A DNA stretch of 64,000 nt from Cupriavidus pauculus (GCF_008693385.1 NZ_CP044067.1:2771501-2835500); one strand, 5' to 3'. Numbered from the stretch's first letter, positions 49,740 to 60,386 are shown. Made by a program: numbers and translations. The notes: generated by a model not told the origin, from the sequence alone.

Positions 49740-52321
49740 AGCAGCGCCCGGCCCTGGCGGCAGCATGCGAGCGATATGTCGATCGCCTGCCCGCATCGCC
49801 GGAGTTGCGCAGCGAACTGCTCGCAGACGCCCAACCGACGCCGGTGACGTGCGTGCCGGCCGATGGCAGCGAGACGCCCTCGGCCATGATTGAATTGCAG
49901 ACCCGCCTGGCGGGCCTGCGCGAGCCGTCGAAAGAAGGCCCGCGTCCCGCGTCTCCGGACGCGACGACGCCCGGCGGCGCCACCTATGCTTCCGTGAGCC
50001 GCCGCTTCGGCATGGCTTACGGCAATCCGCAGATCGACGGCGAACCGCTGCTCCAGCGTCGCGACGACGGCACCGTGCATGTCAACACGGGGCCCGACCC
50101 CGAGCGCGCATCGATGGTGCCGCGCCAGTGGCCGCCGCACGTGGTGAGCGGCTGGCTGCGCAATACGTGGCGCCGCATGGTCGGCCGCCCGCCCGTGCCC
50201 GAGACGTGGGACACGCTGCATGACGGGCCCGACGCGGAAGGCAAGTGGCATCCGGCCGGCTCGCATCGCCGCTGGTTCCTGCTGGGCCTCGTGGTCGCGC
50301 AGACCGCGGCCGCCACGTACGCCATGACCAACGTGCTGCCGTACAAGGGCGCGGATCCGCTCGAAGTGGCGATCCTCGTGCTGTTCGCGGTGCTGTTCTC
50401 GTGGGTGTCCGCGGGCTTCTGGACCGCGATGATGGGTTTCCTCGTGCTGGCCAAGGGCGGCGACAAGCATCTGATCTCGCGCTCGGCCGCGGGCGATGCG
50501 CCGATCGACCCCAAGGCGCGCACGGCCGTGATCATGCCGATCTGCAACGAGGACGTGACCCGCGTATTCGCGGGGCTGCGCGCCACGTACGAATCGCTCG
50601 AGCGCACCGGGCAGATGGCGCCGTTCGACTTCTTCGTGCTGTCGGACAGCGGCAATCCCGACCTGCGTACCGCCGAACACGACGCGTGGATGGAAGTGTG
50701 CCGCGCGGTCGGCGGCTTCGGCCGCATCTTCTACCGCTGGCGCCGTCACCGCGTCAAGCGCAAGACGGGCAATGTGGCCGACTTCTGCCGCCGCTGGGGC
50801 AGCAAGTACCGCTATATGATCGTGCTCGATGCGGACAGCGTGATGAGCGGCGAATGCCTGGCCACGATGCTGCGGCTGATGGAAGCGAATCCGGGCGCGG
50901 GCATTATCCAGACCGCCCCGATCGCGGTGGGACGCGACACGCTCTATGCGCGCGTGCAGCAATTCTCCACGCGCGTGTACGGTCCGCTGTTCACGGCCGG
51001 CCTCCATTACTGGCAGCTTGGCGAGTCCCATTACTGGGGCCATAACGCGATTATCCGCATCAAGCCCTTCATGGAGCATTGCGCGCTCGCGCCGCTGCCG
51101 GGCAAGGGACCGCTTTCGGGCGAAATCCTCTCGCACGACTTTGTCGAGGCGGCGCTGATGCGGCGCGCGGGGTGGGGCGTGTGGATCGCCTACGATCTGC
51201 CGGGCTCGTTCGAGGAAATGCCGCCGAACCTGCTCGACGAGGTCAAGCGCGACCGCCGCTGGTGCCAGGGCAACCTGATGAACTTCCGGCTATGGATGAA
51301 GCAGGGCTTCCACGCGGTGCACCGCGCGGTGTTCCTGACGGGCATCATGGCCTACCTGTCGGCACCGTTGTGGTTCCTGTTCCTGCTGCTCTCGACGGCG
51401 ATGCTGGCCAAGCACGCGCTGGTGCCGCCGACGTATTTCTCGCAGCCGTACCAGTTCTTCCCGACCTGGCCCGAGTGGCATCCGGAGAAGGCGCTCGCGC
51501 TGTTCTCGGCCACGGCGACGCTGCTGTTCCTGCCGAAGATCCTGAGCGTGCTGCTGTTGATGAAGGATGCGCGCAACTACGGCGGTCCGGTACGGCTCGT
51601 GCTCAGCATGCTGATCGAGGTGACGCTCTCCGCGTTGCTGGCCCCGACACGCATGCTGTTCCATACGAAGTTCGTGGTCGCGGCTTACAGCGGCTGGGGC
51701 ATTTCGTGGAAATCGCCGCCGCGGGAAGACGCGGAAACCACGTGGGGCGAAGCATTCCGTCGCCACGGTGGCCACACGCTGCTCGGCCTGGTCTGGGGCG
51801 GCGGGGTGTACTGGCTGAGCCCGGGCTTTATCTGGTGGCTGCTGCCGATCGTCGGTTCGCTGGCGCTGTCGATTCCGCTGTCGGTGTTTCTGTCGCGCGT
51901 TTCGCTGGGCCGCGCCGCGCGCCGCGCGGGGCTGTTCATGATCCCCGAAGAAACGCAGGTGCCGCGTGAGGTCGTGGAAACGCAGCAGCATGTGGAGTCC
52001 GCACATGAAGTGCCGGGCTTCGTCGATGCGGTGGTGGACCCGGTGACCAACGCGCTGATGTGCGCCACGTCCAGCGCGCGCCGCGTGCAACCGGAACCGA
52101 CGCGCATGCAGCATGCCTCGCTGGTGCAGCACGCGCTGACCCACGGGCCCGGCGCGCTGAGCGCCACCCAGAAGCATCTGCTGCTGGGCGATCCGTTCGC
52201 GCTGTCGCGCCTGCATGAACTGGTGTGGGCGTCGCCGCTGGCCGATGCGGCTTGGAAGGAAACGCGCGTGCTGATGCGCCGCGCGGCCAACGTGCTGCCG
52301 CTGCGCCCGCGACCGGCCTGA
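49712..52321 (+). CDS. opgH: Glucans biosynthesis glucosyltransferase OpgH
   Basis: The 869-residue inner-membrane protein polymerises beta-1,2-glucose from UDP-glucose. It has a GT2 glycosyltransferase domain (about residues 255-530) with [34 protein letters not shown] and the QxxRW-type [11 protein letters not shown], and about six to eight membrane segments before and after it ([17 protein letters not shown] near 195). The start overlaps the opgG end by 28 bases, as expected for an opgGH operon. A terminator follows. Confidence 0.95.
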   Translation: MELHLTPRLKQRPALAAACERYVDRLPASPELRSELLADAQPTPVTCVPADGSETPSAMIELQTRLAGLREPSKEGPRPASPDATTPGGATYASVSRRFGMAYGNPQIDGEPLLQRRDDGTVHVNTGPDPERASMVPRQWPPHVVSGWLRNTWRRMVGRPPVPETWDTLHDGPDAEGKWHPAGSHRRWFLLGLVVAQTAAATYAMTNVLPYKGADPLEVAILVLFAVLFSWVSAGFWTAMMGFLVLAKGGDKHLISRSAAGDAPIDPKARTAVIMPICNEDVTRVFAGLRATYESLERTGQMAPFDFFVLSDSGNPDLRTAEHDAWMEVCRAVGGFGRIFYRWRRHRVKRKTGNVADFCRRWGSKYRYMIVLDADSVMSGECLATMLRLMEANPGAGIIQTAPIAVGRDTLYARVQQFSTRVYGPLFTAGLHYWQLGESHYWGHNAIIRIKPFMEHCALAPLPGKGPLSGEILSHDFVEAALMRRAGWGVWIAYDLPGSFEEMPPNLLDEVKRDRRWCQGNLMNFRLWMKQGFHAVHRAVFLTGIMAYLSAPLWFLFLLLSTAMLAKHALVPPTYFSQPYQFFPTWPEWHPEKALALFSATATLLFLPKILSVLLLMKDARNYGGPVRLVLSMLIEVTLSALLAPTRMLFHTKFVVAAYSGWGISWKSPPREDAETTWGEAFRRHGGHTLLGLVWGGGVYWLSPGFIWWLLPIVGSLALSIPLSVFLSRVSLGRAARRAGLFMIPEETQVPREVVETQQHVESAHEVPGFVDAVVDPVTNALMCATSSARRVQPEPTRMQHASLVQHALTHGPGALSATQKHLLLGDPFALSRLHELVWASPLADAAWKETRVLMRRAANVLPLRPRPA

Positions 52322-52355
52322 CTTTCAAGCGCCGGAACTTCAAACCCCGGAAACG

Positions 52356-52390
52356 ACAAGGCCCCGTCTGACACACGGGGCCTTGTTTTT
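52356..52390 (+). terminator. Rho-independent terminator of opgGH
   Basis: ACAAGGCCCCGT pairs with ACGGGGCCTTGT around a seven-base loop and is followed by TTTTT. Confidence 0.92.
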
Positions 52391-52408
52391 CGTGGTGGCG
52401 TCGTACCG

Positions 52409-52999
52409 CTACCGCAGGGCCGATACGCAGATCGGCGCGTTGATGTACACGTCTCCGACGCGGCGCTCGCCGCGGTCGTTTCGCGTCATGTAGCGAAACA
52501 TCATGCTGACCCCGAGCTTGGTCAGGATTTCCACGTCACGGTTTGCGCAGATATTGCGCTGGAGCGGCGCCGCATAGTTGACCTCGAAACTGGCGAGGTC
52601 GAGCATCGGGCCGCGATAGTTCGTGAGTTCCAGCTGAAACAGTACGTGCTTGCCCGGTACCGACTGGCAGCGGCGCAGCCGCGTCTCGGCATCGATGTCC
52701 ATCGGCAGCACGTCGTTCAGCTGCCTGCACGCGCGCGCGAGGATGCTGTCGGGGCGGTTGGTATTGCGCAGGAATTCGGGCACGCCGGCCGCGCCGGTGT
52801 TCTGGCCGGTGGCGGCGCCCTTGAGCATGCGCGATAGCGCGTCCGCTTCGTCGACGGCCGGTGGCGTCGGCGGCGGGGCGGGTTGCGCGAGTGGTGGACC
52901 GCCTCGCACTGGTGCCGCCTGCACGGGCAAAGGCGGCAGCCAGGTCGCGATAGCGGCCAGGCTCAGCGTGGCAATCAACGGCGAATATTGTCTGGTCAT
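52409..52999 (-). CDS. Secreted protein of unknown function
   Basis: The 196-residue product has a signal peptide (about 28 residues, ending PVQA), a proline-rich stretch (PPLAQPAPPPTPPAVDEADA), and a domain with conserved-looking cysteines: ILARACRQLNDVLPMDIDAETRLRRCQSVPG, LQRNICANRDVEILTKLGVSMMFRYMTRND and YINAPICVSAL. I do not recognise the family. It is convergent with opgH across the terminator. The 317-bp gap to the next gene shows no gene. Confidence 0.65.
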   Translation of the reverse strand: MTRQYSPLIATLSLAAIATWLPPLPVQAAPVRGGPPLAQPAPPPTPPAVDEADALSRMLKGAATGQNTGAAGVPEFLRNTNRPDSILARACRQLNDVLPMDIDAETRLRRCQSVPGKHVLFQLELTNYRGPMLDLASFEVNYAAPLQRNICANRDVEILTKLGVSMMFRYMTRNDRGERRVGDVYINAPICVSALR

Positions 53000-53316
53000 G
53001 CAGGATAACGTTGCCGGGGACGGTTCCCGTGATGATCCGTCGTCCGCGATGCGTCTGGCTGCGCGGCCGGCACGTCACGCGCGCCGACAGGCAGGCATTG
53101 TACCCTCCACCTCGCCATGCGCGAAAGCCGCGCCACGTATGGCATCCGGCCCATTGCGCGGTTTGCGACAGAATCGTGGATACGGGGAAAGCCACCACTT
53201 GACGGGTGTGCCGTCACGCGTTCCCGGGGCACGGTTATGTAACAATCGCCGTTTGCCGGGCCGCGCACCTCCTTCCTCGGGGCCGCTCGCCGTCCCGCCC
53301 GCTTTCCGGAATCTCC

Positions 53317-54516
53317 ATGACGTCTCCCCGTTTTCCCCTCTGGCTGCTGATCTGCGCGTCGCTGACCGCGCTCGCGCCGCTTTCCATCGACATGTACCTC
53401 CCGAGCTTTCCGGCGCTCGCGGCGGACCTGCACGTCGATATCAGCCGCATCCAGCTGACGCTTGGCGCGTTTCTGATCGGGCTGGCGATCGGGCAGGCGT
53501 TTTACGGGCCGATCAGCGATCGCTACGGACGCAAGCCGCCGTTGTATCTGGGCCTCGTGCTCTATGCGCTCGCGGCGGCCGGTTGCGCGCTCGCGGGCAG
53601 CGTGGAGTCGCTGATGTGGTGGCGTTTCCTGGCGGCGCTGGGTGGATGCGCGGGCATCGTGGTATCGCGCGCGGTCATCCGGGACAGGCTGGAAGCGCGA
53701 GAGTCCGCGCGCGCGTTCTCGTCGCTGATGCTGGTCATGGGCCTGGCGCCGATTCTCGCGCCCATCATCGGCGGGGCGCTTCTCGCGTCGTTCGGCTGGC
53801 GCGCGATCTTCTGGGTGCATTGCGGCGCGGCGCTGCTGATTCTGCTGCTCGTGCATCGCCGCATGGAAGAGTCGCTCGATCCCGCGCGGGCGCAGCCGTT
53901 GCATCCGGCTTCCGTGATGCGGAGCTATGCGGACCTGCTGCGCGCGCGGGAGTTCGTCGGCTACACGCTCGCGGCGGGCTGCTCGCAGGCGGCCATGTTC
54001 GCGTACATCGCCGGCTCGCCGTTCGTACTTATCGAACTCCACGGCATCGATCCTTCGTACTATGGCTTCGTGTTCGGCGCCAACGCGTTTGGCCTGATCT
54101 CCATGGCGCAGGTCAACGCGCGGCTCGTGCGCGCGCGTTCGCTGGACGGCGTGCTACGCGTCGCGCTGTTCGCGCCCTGTCTGGCAGGCGTGGTCCTCGC
54201 GGCGGCCGCGCTGACCGGGACGGCAACGCTGCCGGTGCTGCTGGTCTGCTTCTTCGTGTGCCTGTCCGGTATGGGATGCATCCTGCCGAACGCCTCGGCC
54301 CTCGCGCTCTCCCATCAGGGCCATCGCGCGGGCACGGCATCGGCGCTGATGGGCACGCTGCAATTCACGCTCGGCACCCTCGCGGGTGCCGCGGTCAGCT
54401 TCTGGCACGACGGCACCGCGCTACCGCTCGCCGTGGTGATGGCGGTGTGCGGCGTGGCGGCGATGGCGATGCGGTGGTATGGGCATGCCGGTCTGGCGCG
54501 CCAGCCGGCAGCCTGA
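53317..54516 (+). CDS. Bcr/CflA-family multidrug efflux MFS transporter
   Basis: The 399-residue inner-membrane protein has 12 predicted segments and the DHA1 signature LAPLSIDMYLPSFPALAADL in helix 1, then LIGLAIGQAFYGPISDRYGRKPPLYLGLVLY (motif A) and a motif C-like LAPILAPIIGGALLASFGWRAIFW. Bcr/CflA members export chloramphenicol, bicyclomycin or similar drugs by proton antiport; the substrate is unknown. The start is the ATG of MTSPRFPLWLL. It is convergent with the MscS gene, three bases apart. Confidence 0.9.
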   Translation: MTSPRFPLWLLICASLTALAPLSIDMYLPSFPALAADLHVDISRIQLTLGAFLIGLAIGQAFYGPISDRYGRKPPLYLGLVLYALAAAGCALAGSVESLMWWRFLAALGGCAGIVVSRAVIRDRLEARESARAFSSLMLVMGLAPILAPIIGGALLASFGWRAIFWVHCGAALLILLLVHRRMEESLDPARAQPLHPASVMRSYADLLRAREFVGYTLAAGCSQAAMFAYIAGSPFVLIELHGIDPSYYGFVFGANAFGLISMAQVNARLVRARSLDGVLRVALFAPCLAGVVLAAAALTGTATLPVLLVCFFVCLSGMGCILPNASALALSHQGHRAGTASALMGTLQFTLGTLAGAAVSFWHDGTALPLAVVMAVCGVAAMAMRWYGHAGLARQPAA

Positions 54517-54519
54517 GGA

Positions 54520-55386
54520 CTAGGCGGCCTCGTTCGCCGACTGCGCCGGGGTCATCGGCATCGCCGGCGCGCCCTGCATCACCACCACCTGTGCCGGCAT
54601 CGGGGCCGCGAACCCCGCCTCGCCGAAGCTTTCGCGAATCACGCGGTTGGTGTCGAAGTACACCTGCCAGTAATGGTCGTTATGGCAGTACGGCCGCACG
54701 GCAAGCACGGGGCCCACGAGCGTGAACTCGAGGATCTCGACATCGACCGGCGGTTCCGTCAGCACGTTGGGAATGGCCGCGATGCGTGCCTTGAGCAGGG
54801 CCACGGCGGCCGCCGCATCGGTCGAGCCCGCCAGCTGCGCCTTGAGTTCGACGCGGCGGAAGGCATTCGCCGAGAAGTTCTGGATGGTGTCGGTGAAGAT
54901 CTTGTTGTTGCCGACGACGGTCAGCACGTTGTCCGGCGTATCGAGCGTGGTGGCAAACAGCCCCACCTCGCGCACGGTGCCCGTGACGCCGCCGATGGTC
55001 ACGAAATCTCCGACCTTGAACGGCCGCAGCACGATCAGGAACGCACCGGCCGCGAAGTTCGACATCAGCCCCGACCATGCCATGCCGATGGCTACGCCTG
55101 CCGCGGCAATCAGCGCCGCGAACGTCGTGGTCTGGATGCCGAAGTAGCCGAGGATGCCGATGACCAGCACGACGTTCAGCGTGACCGTGACGATCGAGCC
55201 GATATAGCGCATCAGCGTCGGGTCCACCTGCTGGCGCCCCAGCGTTTTCTGCAACATGCGGACGACGAAGTGGATCAGCCACCGGCCGACGATCCAGAAG
55301 GCGAGCGCGGCGAGAATCTTGACGCCAAAGACAGTGGCGTAGCCGATGACGACGTCGCGGAAACTGAGCAGCGATTCGGAATCCAT
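54520..55386 (-). CDS. mscS: Small-conductance mechanosensitive channel (MscS)
   Basis: The 288-residue protein has three membrane helices and a cytoplasmic cage. The pore helix reads AALIAAAGVAIGMAWSGLMSNFAAGAFLIVLRPFKVGDFV with the glycine/alanine packing of TM3, followed by the beta-domain TIGGVTGTVREVGLFATTLDTPDN. It opens under membrane tension to release solutes during hypo-osmotic shock, in line with the nearby opgGH genes. The ATG (MDSESLLS) has GGAG seven bases before it. Confidence 0.93.
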   Translation of the reverse strand: MDSESLLSFRDVVIGYATVFGVKILAALAFWIVGRWLIHFVVRMLQKTLGRQQVDPTLMRYIGSIVTVTLNVVLVIGILGYFGIQTTTFAALIAAAGVAIGMAWSGLMSNFAAGAFLIVLRPFKVGDFVTIGGVTGTVREVGLFATTLDTPDNVLTVVGNNKIFTDTIQNFSANAFRRVELKAQLAGSTDAAAAVALLKARIAAIPNVLTEPPVDVEILEFTLVGPVLAVRPYCHNDHYWQVYFDTNRVIRESFGEAGFAAPMPAQVVVMQGAPAMPMTPAQSANEAA

Positions 55387-55576
55387 GGGCATTCTCCAGT
55401 GATGGGAAGCTGGAAACGACGGCCCGCGCGGCGCCGCAAATTGGCAGAAATGCGACAAGCGGGCAAGGCATTATTGGCCCCGCAAATGCGGAAGTTCAAG
55501 TAAATAATCCGCAGGAGGGAATAAAGGCGGCCGCCCGAAGCCGCCAATCGGCAGCGGCACCGCAGCCGCGGGCCGC

Positions 55577-55602
55577 AAAAAAAGCCACCCATTGGGTGGC
55601 TT
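55577..55602 (-). terminator. Terminator of amtB
   Basis: Read on the minus strand, AAGCCACCCA pairs with TGGGTGGCTT and is followed by a run of seven T. It lies 25 bp after the amtB stop. Confidence 0.85.
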
Positions 55603-55626
55603 CGGGGGGATGGCGGAGAGAGCGGC

Positions 55627-56829
55627 TTACCAGTTGGTCTCGCGCTCGGGCGTCGCCGAGATGCGGTGCAGCGTCAGGTCCGCGCCATGGAATTCGGCCT
55701 CGGGATCGAGCCGGATACCGACGAACTTCTTGAGCGTGCCGTAGACGACCGTGCCGCCGACGACGGCGATCACGATGCCCAGTCCCGTGCCGATCAGCTG
55801 CGCGCCGATGGACACCCCGCCAAGGCCGCCCAGCGCATGGGAGCCGAAGATGCCCGCGGCAATGCCGCCCCACGCGCCACAGAGGCCATGCAGCGGCCAG
55901 ACGCCCAGTACGTCATCGATATGCCATTTGTTCTGCGCGAGCGTAAACAGATGCACGAACAGCACGCCGGCAATGGCGCCGGTCACGAGCGCGCCGAGCG
56001 GATGCATGAGGTCCGAGCCCGCGCAGACCGCGACGAGACCGGCCAGCGGGCCGTTGTACGCAAAGCCCGGATCGTTGCGGCCTGCCCACCAGGCCGACAG
56101 CGTGCCGCCGGCCATCGCCATCAGCGAGTTGATGGCCACCAGTCCGCTGATCTTGTCGACACTCTGCGCGCTCATCACGTTGAAGCCGAACCAGCCCACA
56201 GCGAGTACCCACGCGCCCAGCGCGAGGAACGGAATGTTCGACGGCGGATGCGCGCTGATGCGGCCGTCCTTCTGATAGCGGCCGCGGCGCGCGCCAAGCA
56301 GCAGAATGGCGGGCAGCGCAATCCAGCCACCGACCGCGTGCACGACCACCGAGCCGGCAAAGTCGTGGAACGGCGCGCCGGCCACGCGGGCGATCCAGTC
56401 CTGCACGCCGAAATGCTGGTTCCAGACAATGCCCTCGAAGAACGGATACACGAAGCCGACGAGGATGAACGTGGCGACCAGCTGCGGGCTGAAGCGCGAA
56501 CGTTCCGCGATACCGCCGGAAATAATTGCGGGAATCGCCGCCGCAAACGTCGCGAGAAAGAAGAATTTCACCAATTCATAGCCGTTTTTCTGCGCCAGAA
56601 CCTCCGCGCTCGACATGAATTGGACGCCATAGGCCACGGTATAACCAATGAAAAAGTAAGCAATCGTTGAAACGGCAAAATCAACGAGGATTTTCACGAG
56701 TGCATTGACCTGGTTTTTCTTTCGGACCGTCCCGAGTTCCAGGAACGCGAATCCCGCATGCATGGCCAGCACCATGATCGCTCCAAGCAGGATGAACAGG
56801 GCATCCGTGCCAGACTTCCAGTTTTCCAT
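55627..56829 (-). CDS. amtB: Ammonium transporter
   Basis: The 400-residue membrane protein of the Amt/MEP/Rh family has about 11 helices; [24 protein letters not shown], the twin-histidine region [14 protein letters not shown] and [14 protein letters not shown], and a C-terminal segment with [11 protein letters not shown]. It transports ammonium when nitrogen is limiting. A GAGG ribosome binding site lies just upstream of MENWKSGT. The promoter region has a sigma-54-like element. The usual upstream partner glnK is not next to it. It is convergent with MscS. Confidence 0.93.
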   Translation of the reverse strand: MENWKSGTDALFILLGAIMVLAMHAGFAFLELGTVRKKNQVNALVKILVDFAVSTIAYFFIGYTVAYGVQFMSSAEVLAQKNGYELVKFFFLATFAAAIPAIISGGIAERSRFSPQLVATFILVGFVYPFFEGIVWNQHFGVQDWIARVAGAPFHDFAGSVVVHAVGGWIALPAILLLGARRGRYQKDGRISAHPPSNIPFLALGAWVLAVGWFGFNVMSAQSVDKISGLVAINSLMAMAGGTLSAWWAGRNDPGFAYNGPLAGLVAVCAGSDLMHPLGALVTGAIAGVLFVHLFTLAQNKWHIDDVLGVWPLHGLCGAWGGIAAGIFGSHALGGLGGVSIGAQLIGTGLGIVIAVVGGTVVYGTLKKFVGIRLDPEAEFHGADLTLHRISATPERETNW

Positions 56830-56862
56830 TGTGACCTCATGCGCAAAATGGGAGCGCGAGTA

Positions 56863-56879
56863 CGCAAGAAGCATTCCAG
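56863..56879 (-). promoter_or_regulatory. Sigma-54-like promoter of amtB
   Basis: On the minus strand CTGGAATGCTTCTTGCG has GG and GC exactly ten bases apart, matching TGG-N10-GC with TTGC at -12. It lies about 35 bp before the amtB start and fits nitrogen-controlled expression. Confidence 0.6.
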
Positions 56880-56914
56880 AATGGGCTAAAACGGGGCGAA
56901 TCGCGCCCGAACGC

Positions 56915-57056
56915 GGTGCGAAGTGCACCGGGATGGCGTCGCGGCGTCGGCCGGCCACGCCTGCCGCCCGGATGGCGAGACCGGAGCGCCGGGTTTCGAT
57001 GCCTCGATATGCAGCATTTCGGTGCGTCTTCATGCCGCAAAACGGTGCGTTGCACC
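56915..57056. promoter_or_regulatory. GGTGC/GCACC inverted repeats upstream of amtB
   Basis: Two inverted repeats, GGTGC-GAAGT-GCACC (56915-56929) and GGTGC-GTT-GCACC (57044-57056), lie upstream of the sigma-54-like element, with a further single GGTGCG at 57021. GCACC/GGTGC are the half sites of NtrC operators, but here their order is reversed (GGTGC outside). They may be enhancer sites for an activator. The rest of the 475-bp amtB-HU gap shows no gene. Confidence 0.4.
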
Positions 57057-57304
57057 ACGGTCGGGCGGACGGTTCGGTAGGGCCGGGGTGTCGAACGGGC
57101 GGCCCTCGCGGGGCCGTTCGATTGCCCGAAAAGAGGGGTAAAACCCCCGCTAAGTCTTGTCAGGGAACGATTTGCGGCGATTTCCGTTGCATTGGTGCCA
57201 CTTGGGATTGCGCTTGGCGCGAAGGGCAGATTAGACTGCGCCGATCGGTGATTTGCCGCCTGGCAGATACATCGGTGACGACGACCAAACAAGGGAAATC
57301 AGCC

Positions 57305-57586
57305 ATGAATAAAGGTGAACTGGTATCGGCCATCGCCGCGGACGCAGAACTCAGCAACGCCGCCGCCGAGCGCGCGTTGAACGCAGCGCTGGACAGTATC
57401 AAGAAGGCAGTTGCAAAGGGTGATTCGGTGACGCTCGTGGGTTTCGGCAGCTTCAGCTCCGGCAAGCGCGCGGCCCGTACCGGCCGTAACCCGCGTACCG
57501 GCGAAACCATCAAGATCCCGGCCGCCAAGACGGTGAAGTTCTCCGCCGGCCAAGGCTTCAAGGACGCCGTGAACAAGAAGAAGTAA
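57305..57586 (+). CDS. hupB: Histone-like DNA-binding protein HU
   Basis: The 93-residue protein has the HU fold: [51 protein letters not shown], then the DNA-binding arm [23 protein letters not shown] with the intercalating proline in RNPRTG, and the end [16 protein letters not shown]. It bends DNA as a dimer. Length is normal. A second HU-like protein is encoded 3 kb downstream. Confidence 0.96.
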   Translation: MNKGELVSAIAADAELSNAAAERALNAALDSIKKAVAKGDSVTLVGFGSFSSGKRAARTGRNPRTGETIKIPAAKTVKFSAGQGFKDAVNKKK

Positions 57587-57609
57587 GACTTTCGCGTTCG
57601 ACAAGTCGC

Positions 57610-57640
57610 AAAGCGGCCTTCCGGGCCGCTTTTCTTTTTT
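57610..57640 (+). terminator. Rho-independent terminator of hupB
   Basis: AAAGCGGCC pairs with GGCCGCTTT around TTCCG and runs into TTCTTTTTT. Confidence 0.9.
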
Positions 57641-57731
57641 CTGCTTCCCATTCGTTTATCGCGACGCTGCGCCGGGTTAAACTGCGCGCGCGAGCCAAGC
57701 TCGCTTCTGGCCTGTTTATGGAATACCCGCG

Positions 57732-58220
57732 ATGAACGATCTGTCCCACCAGCTTTCCATGACCGTGCTGATGACGCCGGACATGGCCAACTTCTCCGGC
57801 AACGTGCACGGGGGCACCATTCTCAAATACCTGGATATGGTCGCGTATGCCTGCGCCAGCCGTTATGCGGGCCGCTACGTGGTCACGCTGTCGGTGGACC
57901 AGGTCATGTTCCGCCAGCCCATCCACGTGGGCGAGCTCGTGACCTTTCTGGCGTCGGTCAACTACACGGGCCGCAGCTCGATGGAAATCGGTATCAAGGT
58001 GATTACCGAGAATATCCGCAGCAAGCTCGTGCGCCATACCAATAGCTGTTATTTCACGATGGTCGCCGTGGACGACAACGGGCGGCCAGCCGAGGTGCCG
58101 TCGCTGCAGCCGCGCGACGAGGAAGAGCGCCAACGCTTCGAAGCCGCGCAGCAGCGCCGCGCGTTGCGGCAGGAAATGGAAAAGCGCCACGACGACATCA
58201 AGCAGCGGTCGGTCGGGTGA
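57732..58220 (+). CDS. Acyl-CoA thioesterase, YciA-type hotdog
   Basis: The 162-residue protein has the YciA/BACH pattern: [38 protein letters not shown], in which the N-terminal asparagine/aspartate region binds CoA and acts in catalysis, then [21 protein letters not shown]. The C-terminus is a charged helix (about residues 130-160). It hydrolyses acyl-CoA in the cytosol. CreA follows after 11 bp, so they probably form an operon. Confidence 0.92.
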   Translation: MNDLSHQLSMTVLMTPDMANFSGNVHGGTILKYLDMVAYACASRYAGRYVVTLSVDQVMFRQPIHVGELVTFLASVNYTGRSSMEIGIKVITENIRSKLVRHTNSCYFTMVAVDDNGRPAEVPSLQPRDEEERQRFEAAQQRRALRQEMEKRHDDIKQRSVG

Positions 58221-58231
58221 GCGGAGCGCCT

Positions 58232-58720
58232 ATGCAAAGCGAACGATGGGGATGGATGATGGTCTGTGGGGCTGCCGTCGCGTGCGCGATGGCGGCGGCG
58301 CCCGCCGGGGCGGAGGAGATCGGCAGCGTCAGCACGAACTTCCGCGTGACGGGCTCGGACAAGGTCGTCATCGAGGCGTATGACGACCCGCAGGTGCAGG
58401 GCGTGACGTGCTACGTGTCGCGCGCCCGCACCGGCGGCATCAAGGGTTCGCTCGGCATGGCGGAAGACCCGCCCGAGGCGTCGATCGCCTGCCGGCAGGT
58501 GGGCCCGATCTCGTTCAAGGGTCCCCTGCGTGCACAGGAGGACGTGTTCTCCGAGCGCATGTCGGTCCTGTTCAAGACCTTGCACGTGGTGCGCGCGGTG
58601 GACCGCAAGCGCAATACGCTCGTGTACCTCACGTACTCGGACCGCATCGTCAGCGGCAGCCCGCAGAACGCGGTCACCGCGGTGCCGGTGCCGGCGGAAA
58701 CCGCGATTCCCGTGAAGTAA
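58232..58720 (+). CDS. creA: CreA-family secreted protein
   Basis: The 162-residue product has a signal peptide ([17 protein letters not shown]) and the CreA domain: [53 protein letters not shown], then RQVGPISF. CreA is a conserved periplasmic protein of unknown function. The ATG has GGAG five bases before it; an in-frame GTG that overlaps the thioesterase stop is the alternative. It is convergent with the SDR gene. Confidence 0.9.
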   Translation: MQSERWGWMMVCGAAVACAMAAAPAGAEEIGSVSTNFRVTGSDKVVIEAYDDPQVQGVTCYVSRARTGGIKGSLGMAEDPPEASIACRQVGPISFKGPLRAQEDVFSERMSVLFKTLHVVRAVDRKRNTLVYLTYSDRIVSGSPQNAVTAVPVPAETAIPVK

Positions 58721-58737
58721 TCACATCGAACCGCGCG

Positions 58738-59502
58738 TCAGATCGTCACGCCGCCATCCACGACCACCGCCTGGCCGGTCATGAACGAACTCGCGGCGGA
58801 GGCGAGGAAGCACGCCGCGCCGGCGATCTCGATCGGCTCGCCGATGCGCCGCAGCGGCGCCCCCTCCGTCGACTGCCGATAGCGCACCGGATCTTCCCAC
58901 AGCGCGCGCGCGAAATCCGTCTTGATGAGCCCCGGCGCAATGCAGTTCACGCGCACGTTGTGCGGTCCGAACTCGACCGCGAGGTTGCGTGCGAGCTGGA
59001 AATCCGCGGCCTTCGACACGTTGTAGACGCCGATCGTCGGCGACCCCCGCAGTCCGCCGATCGACGACACGATGACGATGGACCCATCGCGCCGCGCGAT
59101 CATCTGCGGCGCCACCATCTGGATAAGCCAGTGATTGGCAATCACGTTGTTGTCGAGCACCTTGCGGAACTGCTCGTCGCTGACGCCGCTCATCGGACCG
59201 TAGTAGGGGTTCGAGGCCGCGTTGCACACCAGCACGTCGATACGTCCGAACACGCGGTTGGTCTCATCGACCAGCCGCTGCAGATCCGCCTTCGATGAAA
59301 TGCTGGCCGCCACCGCGATCGCGGTGCCTTCGCCATGCTCCGCGTTGATGGCCGCGGCCACCTCCTCGCATGCGTCCAGCTTGCGCGAAGAAATCACCAC
59401 TTTGGCACCCTGTACGGCCATCTGCTCCGCGATCGCCCGGCCGATGCCGCGCGAGGAACCCGTGATGATCGCAACCTTGCCGGTCAGATCGAACAATGAC
59501 AT
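58738..59502 (-). CDS. Short-chain dehydrogenase/reductase
   Basis: The 254-residue protein is a classical SDR with TGSSRGIGRAIAEQMA, NAASNPYYGPM, the active site VSSIGGLRGSPTIGVYNVSKAADFQLARNLA (Y-x-x-x-K intact) and RVNCIAPGLIKTDFARALW. It probably reduces or oxidises a hydroxyl substrate with NAD(P). The C-terminus (MTGQAVVVDGGVTI) is typical. Substrate unknown. Confidence 0.88.
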   Translation of the reverse strand: MSLFDLTGKVAIITGSSRGIGRAIAEQMAVQGAKVVISSRKLDACEEVAAAINAEHGEGTAIAVAASISSKADLQRLVDETNRVFGRIDVLVCNAASNPYYGPMSGVSDEQFRKVLDNNVIANHWLIQMVAPQMIARRDGSIVIVSSIGGLRGSPTIGVYNVSKAADFQLARNLAVEFGPHNVRVNCIAPGLIKTDFARALWEDPVRYRQSTEGAPLRRIGEPIEIAGAACFLASAASSFMTGQAVVVDGGVTI

Positions 59503-59702
59503 GGATGTCTCCCGATTGTTTTTCGATGTCGGCCCATTATGGAGACGCCCCGCACGCGCAGTCCACAGCTAAACACCCACGCCGGCACGCTTATCAGCAA
59601 ACTTTCTGCGGGCAATTCACGCGATGCATGGCACGCGTTTGGAAGACATCTTCCACGCGATCGTGCCTACCATGGGAGGACAACAACAGCGCGGAGACGC
59701 CC

Positions 59703-60224
59703 GTGAAAACCCTGATCGATCATCTTGGCCAGTACGCCGCCTACCATCGCAACCCCCGCAATGTGTTCACGCACTTTATCGGCATCCCGATGATCGTGCT
59801 GGCCGTCACGACGCTGCTCGCGCGGCCCGCGATCGCGCTCGGCGACGGCCCGATGTTTCTGACCCCGGCAATCGTCGTGTACGTGCTCTCGTGCCTGTTC
59901 TACCTGCGGTTGTCGCTCGCATTCGGTGCGGCGATGGCGGCGATTCTCGCGGTGTTCGTTGCGGTCGGCGCCTGGCTCGCGGCCATGCCGGACGTGGTCT
60001 GGCTCGGCGCAGGCATCGGACTGTTCGTAGTCGGATGGATCATCCAGTTCGTCGGTCACCACTACGAGGGACGCAAGCCGGCGTTCGTCGATGACCTGGC
60101 CGGACTGCTGATCGGCCCACTGTTCCTGGTTGCGGAAACCGCGTTCGCACTGGGTTTCGCACGGCGTTTGCGTGTTGCGTTGGGTGCGGCAACGGGTGCC
60201 ACGACGGGTGCGCACGGACACTAG
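59703..60224 (+). CDS. Mpo1-like (DUF962) membrane protein
   Basis: The 173-residue protein begins VKTLIDHLGQYAAYHRNPRNVFTHFIGIPMIV, the hallmark of the DUF962/Mpo1 family, and has GHHYEGRKPAFVDDL near the end; the histidines HxxP...H...GHHYE form the iron-binding set of the yeast 2-hydroxy fatty acid dioxygenase. Four membrane segments lie between. The bacterial function is not established. I chose the GTG at 59703, which has GGAG seven bases before it; the frame is open upstream. Confidence 0.85.
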   Translation: MKTLIDHLGQYAAYHRNPRNVFTHFIGIPMIVLAVTTLLARPAIALGDGPMFLTPAIVVYVLSCLFYLRLSLAFGAAMAAILAVFVAVGAWLAAMPDVVWLGAGIGLFVVGWIIQFVGHHYEGRKPAFVDDLAGLLIGPLFLVAETAFALGFARRLRVALGAATGATTGAHGH

Positions 60225-60359
60225 AAAACAGAGTGTGACAGGGCACCGGGGATGCGAAAGTGGGGGGACGTACCCCACCAACGCATGCATGCTGACGCAA
60301 ACCAGCGACAAAACACGGGGTTTTCACTGGGTTTCACGTATCTGGCTTACGAAAACTCC

Positions 60360-60386
60360 TTGACTCGCGGCTGTTTCCGCTATGAT
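60360..60386 (+). promoter_or_regulatory. Possible promoter of the HU-like gene
   Basis: TTGACT and TATGAT are 15 bp apart, two bases shorter than usual, in the 297-bp gap before the HU-like gene. No other gene is seen in this gap. Confidence 0.35.

Noticed and set aside
57044..57056. Canonical NtrC binding site upstream of amtB
   Set aside because: The half sites are in the order GGTGC then GCACC, the reverse of the usual GCACC-N5-GGTGC arrangement. I kept it only as an inverted repeat of unknown meaning.
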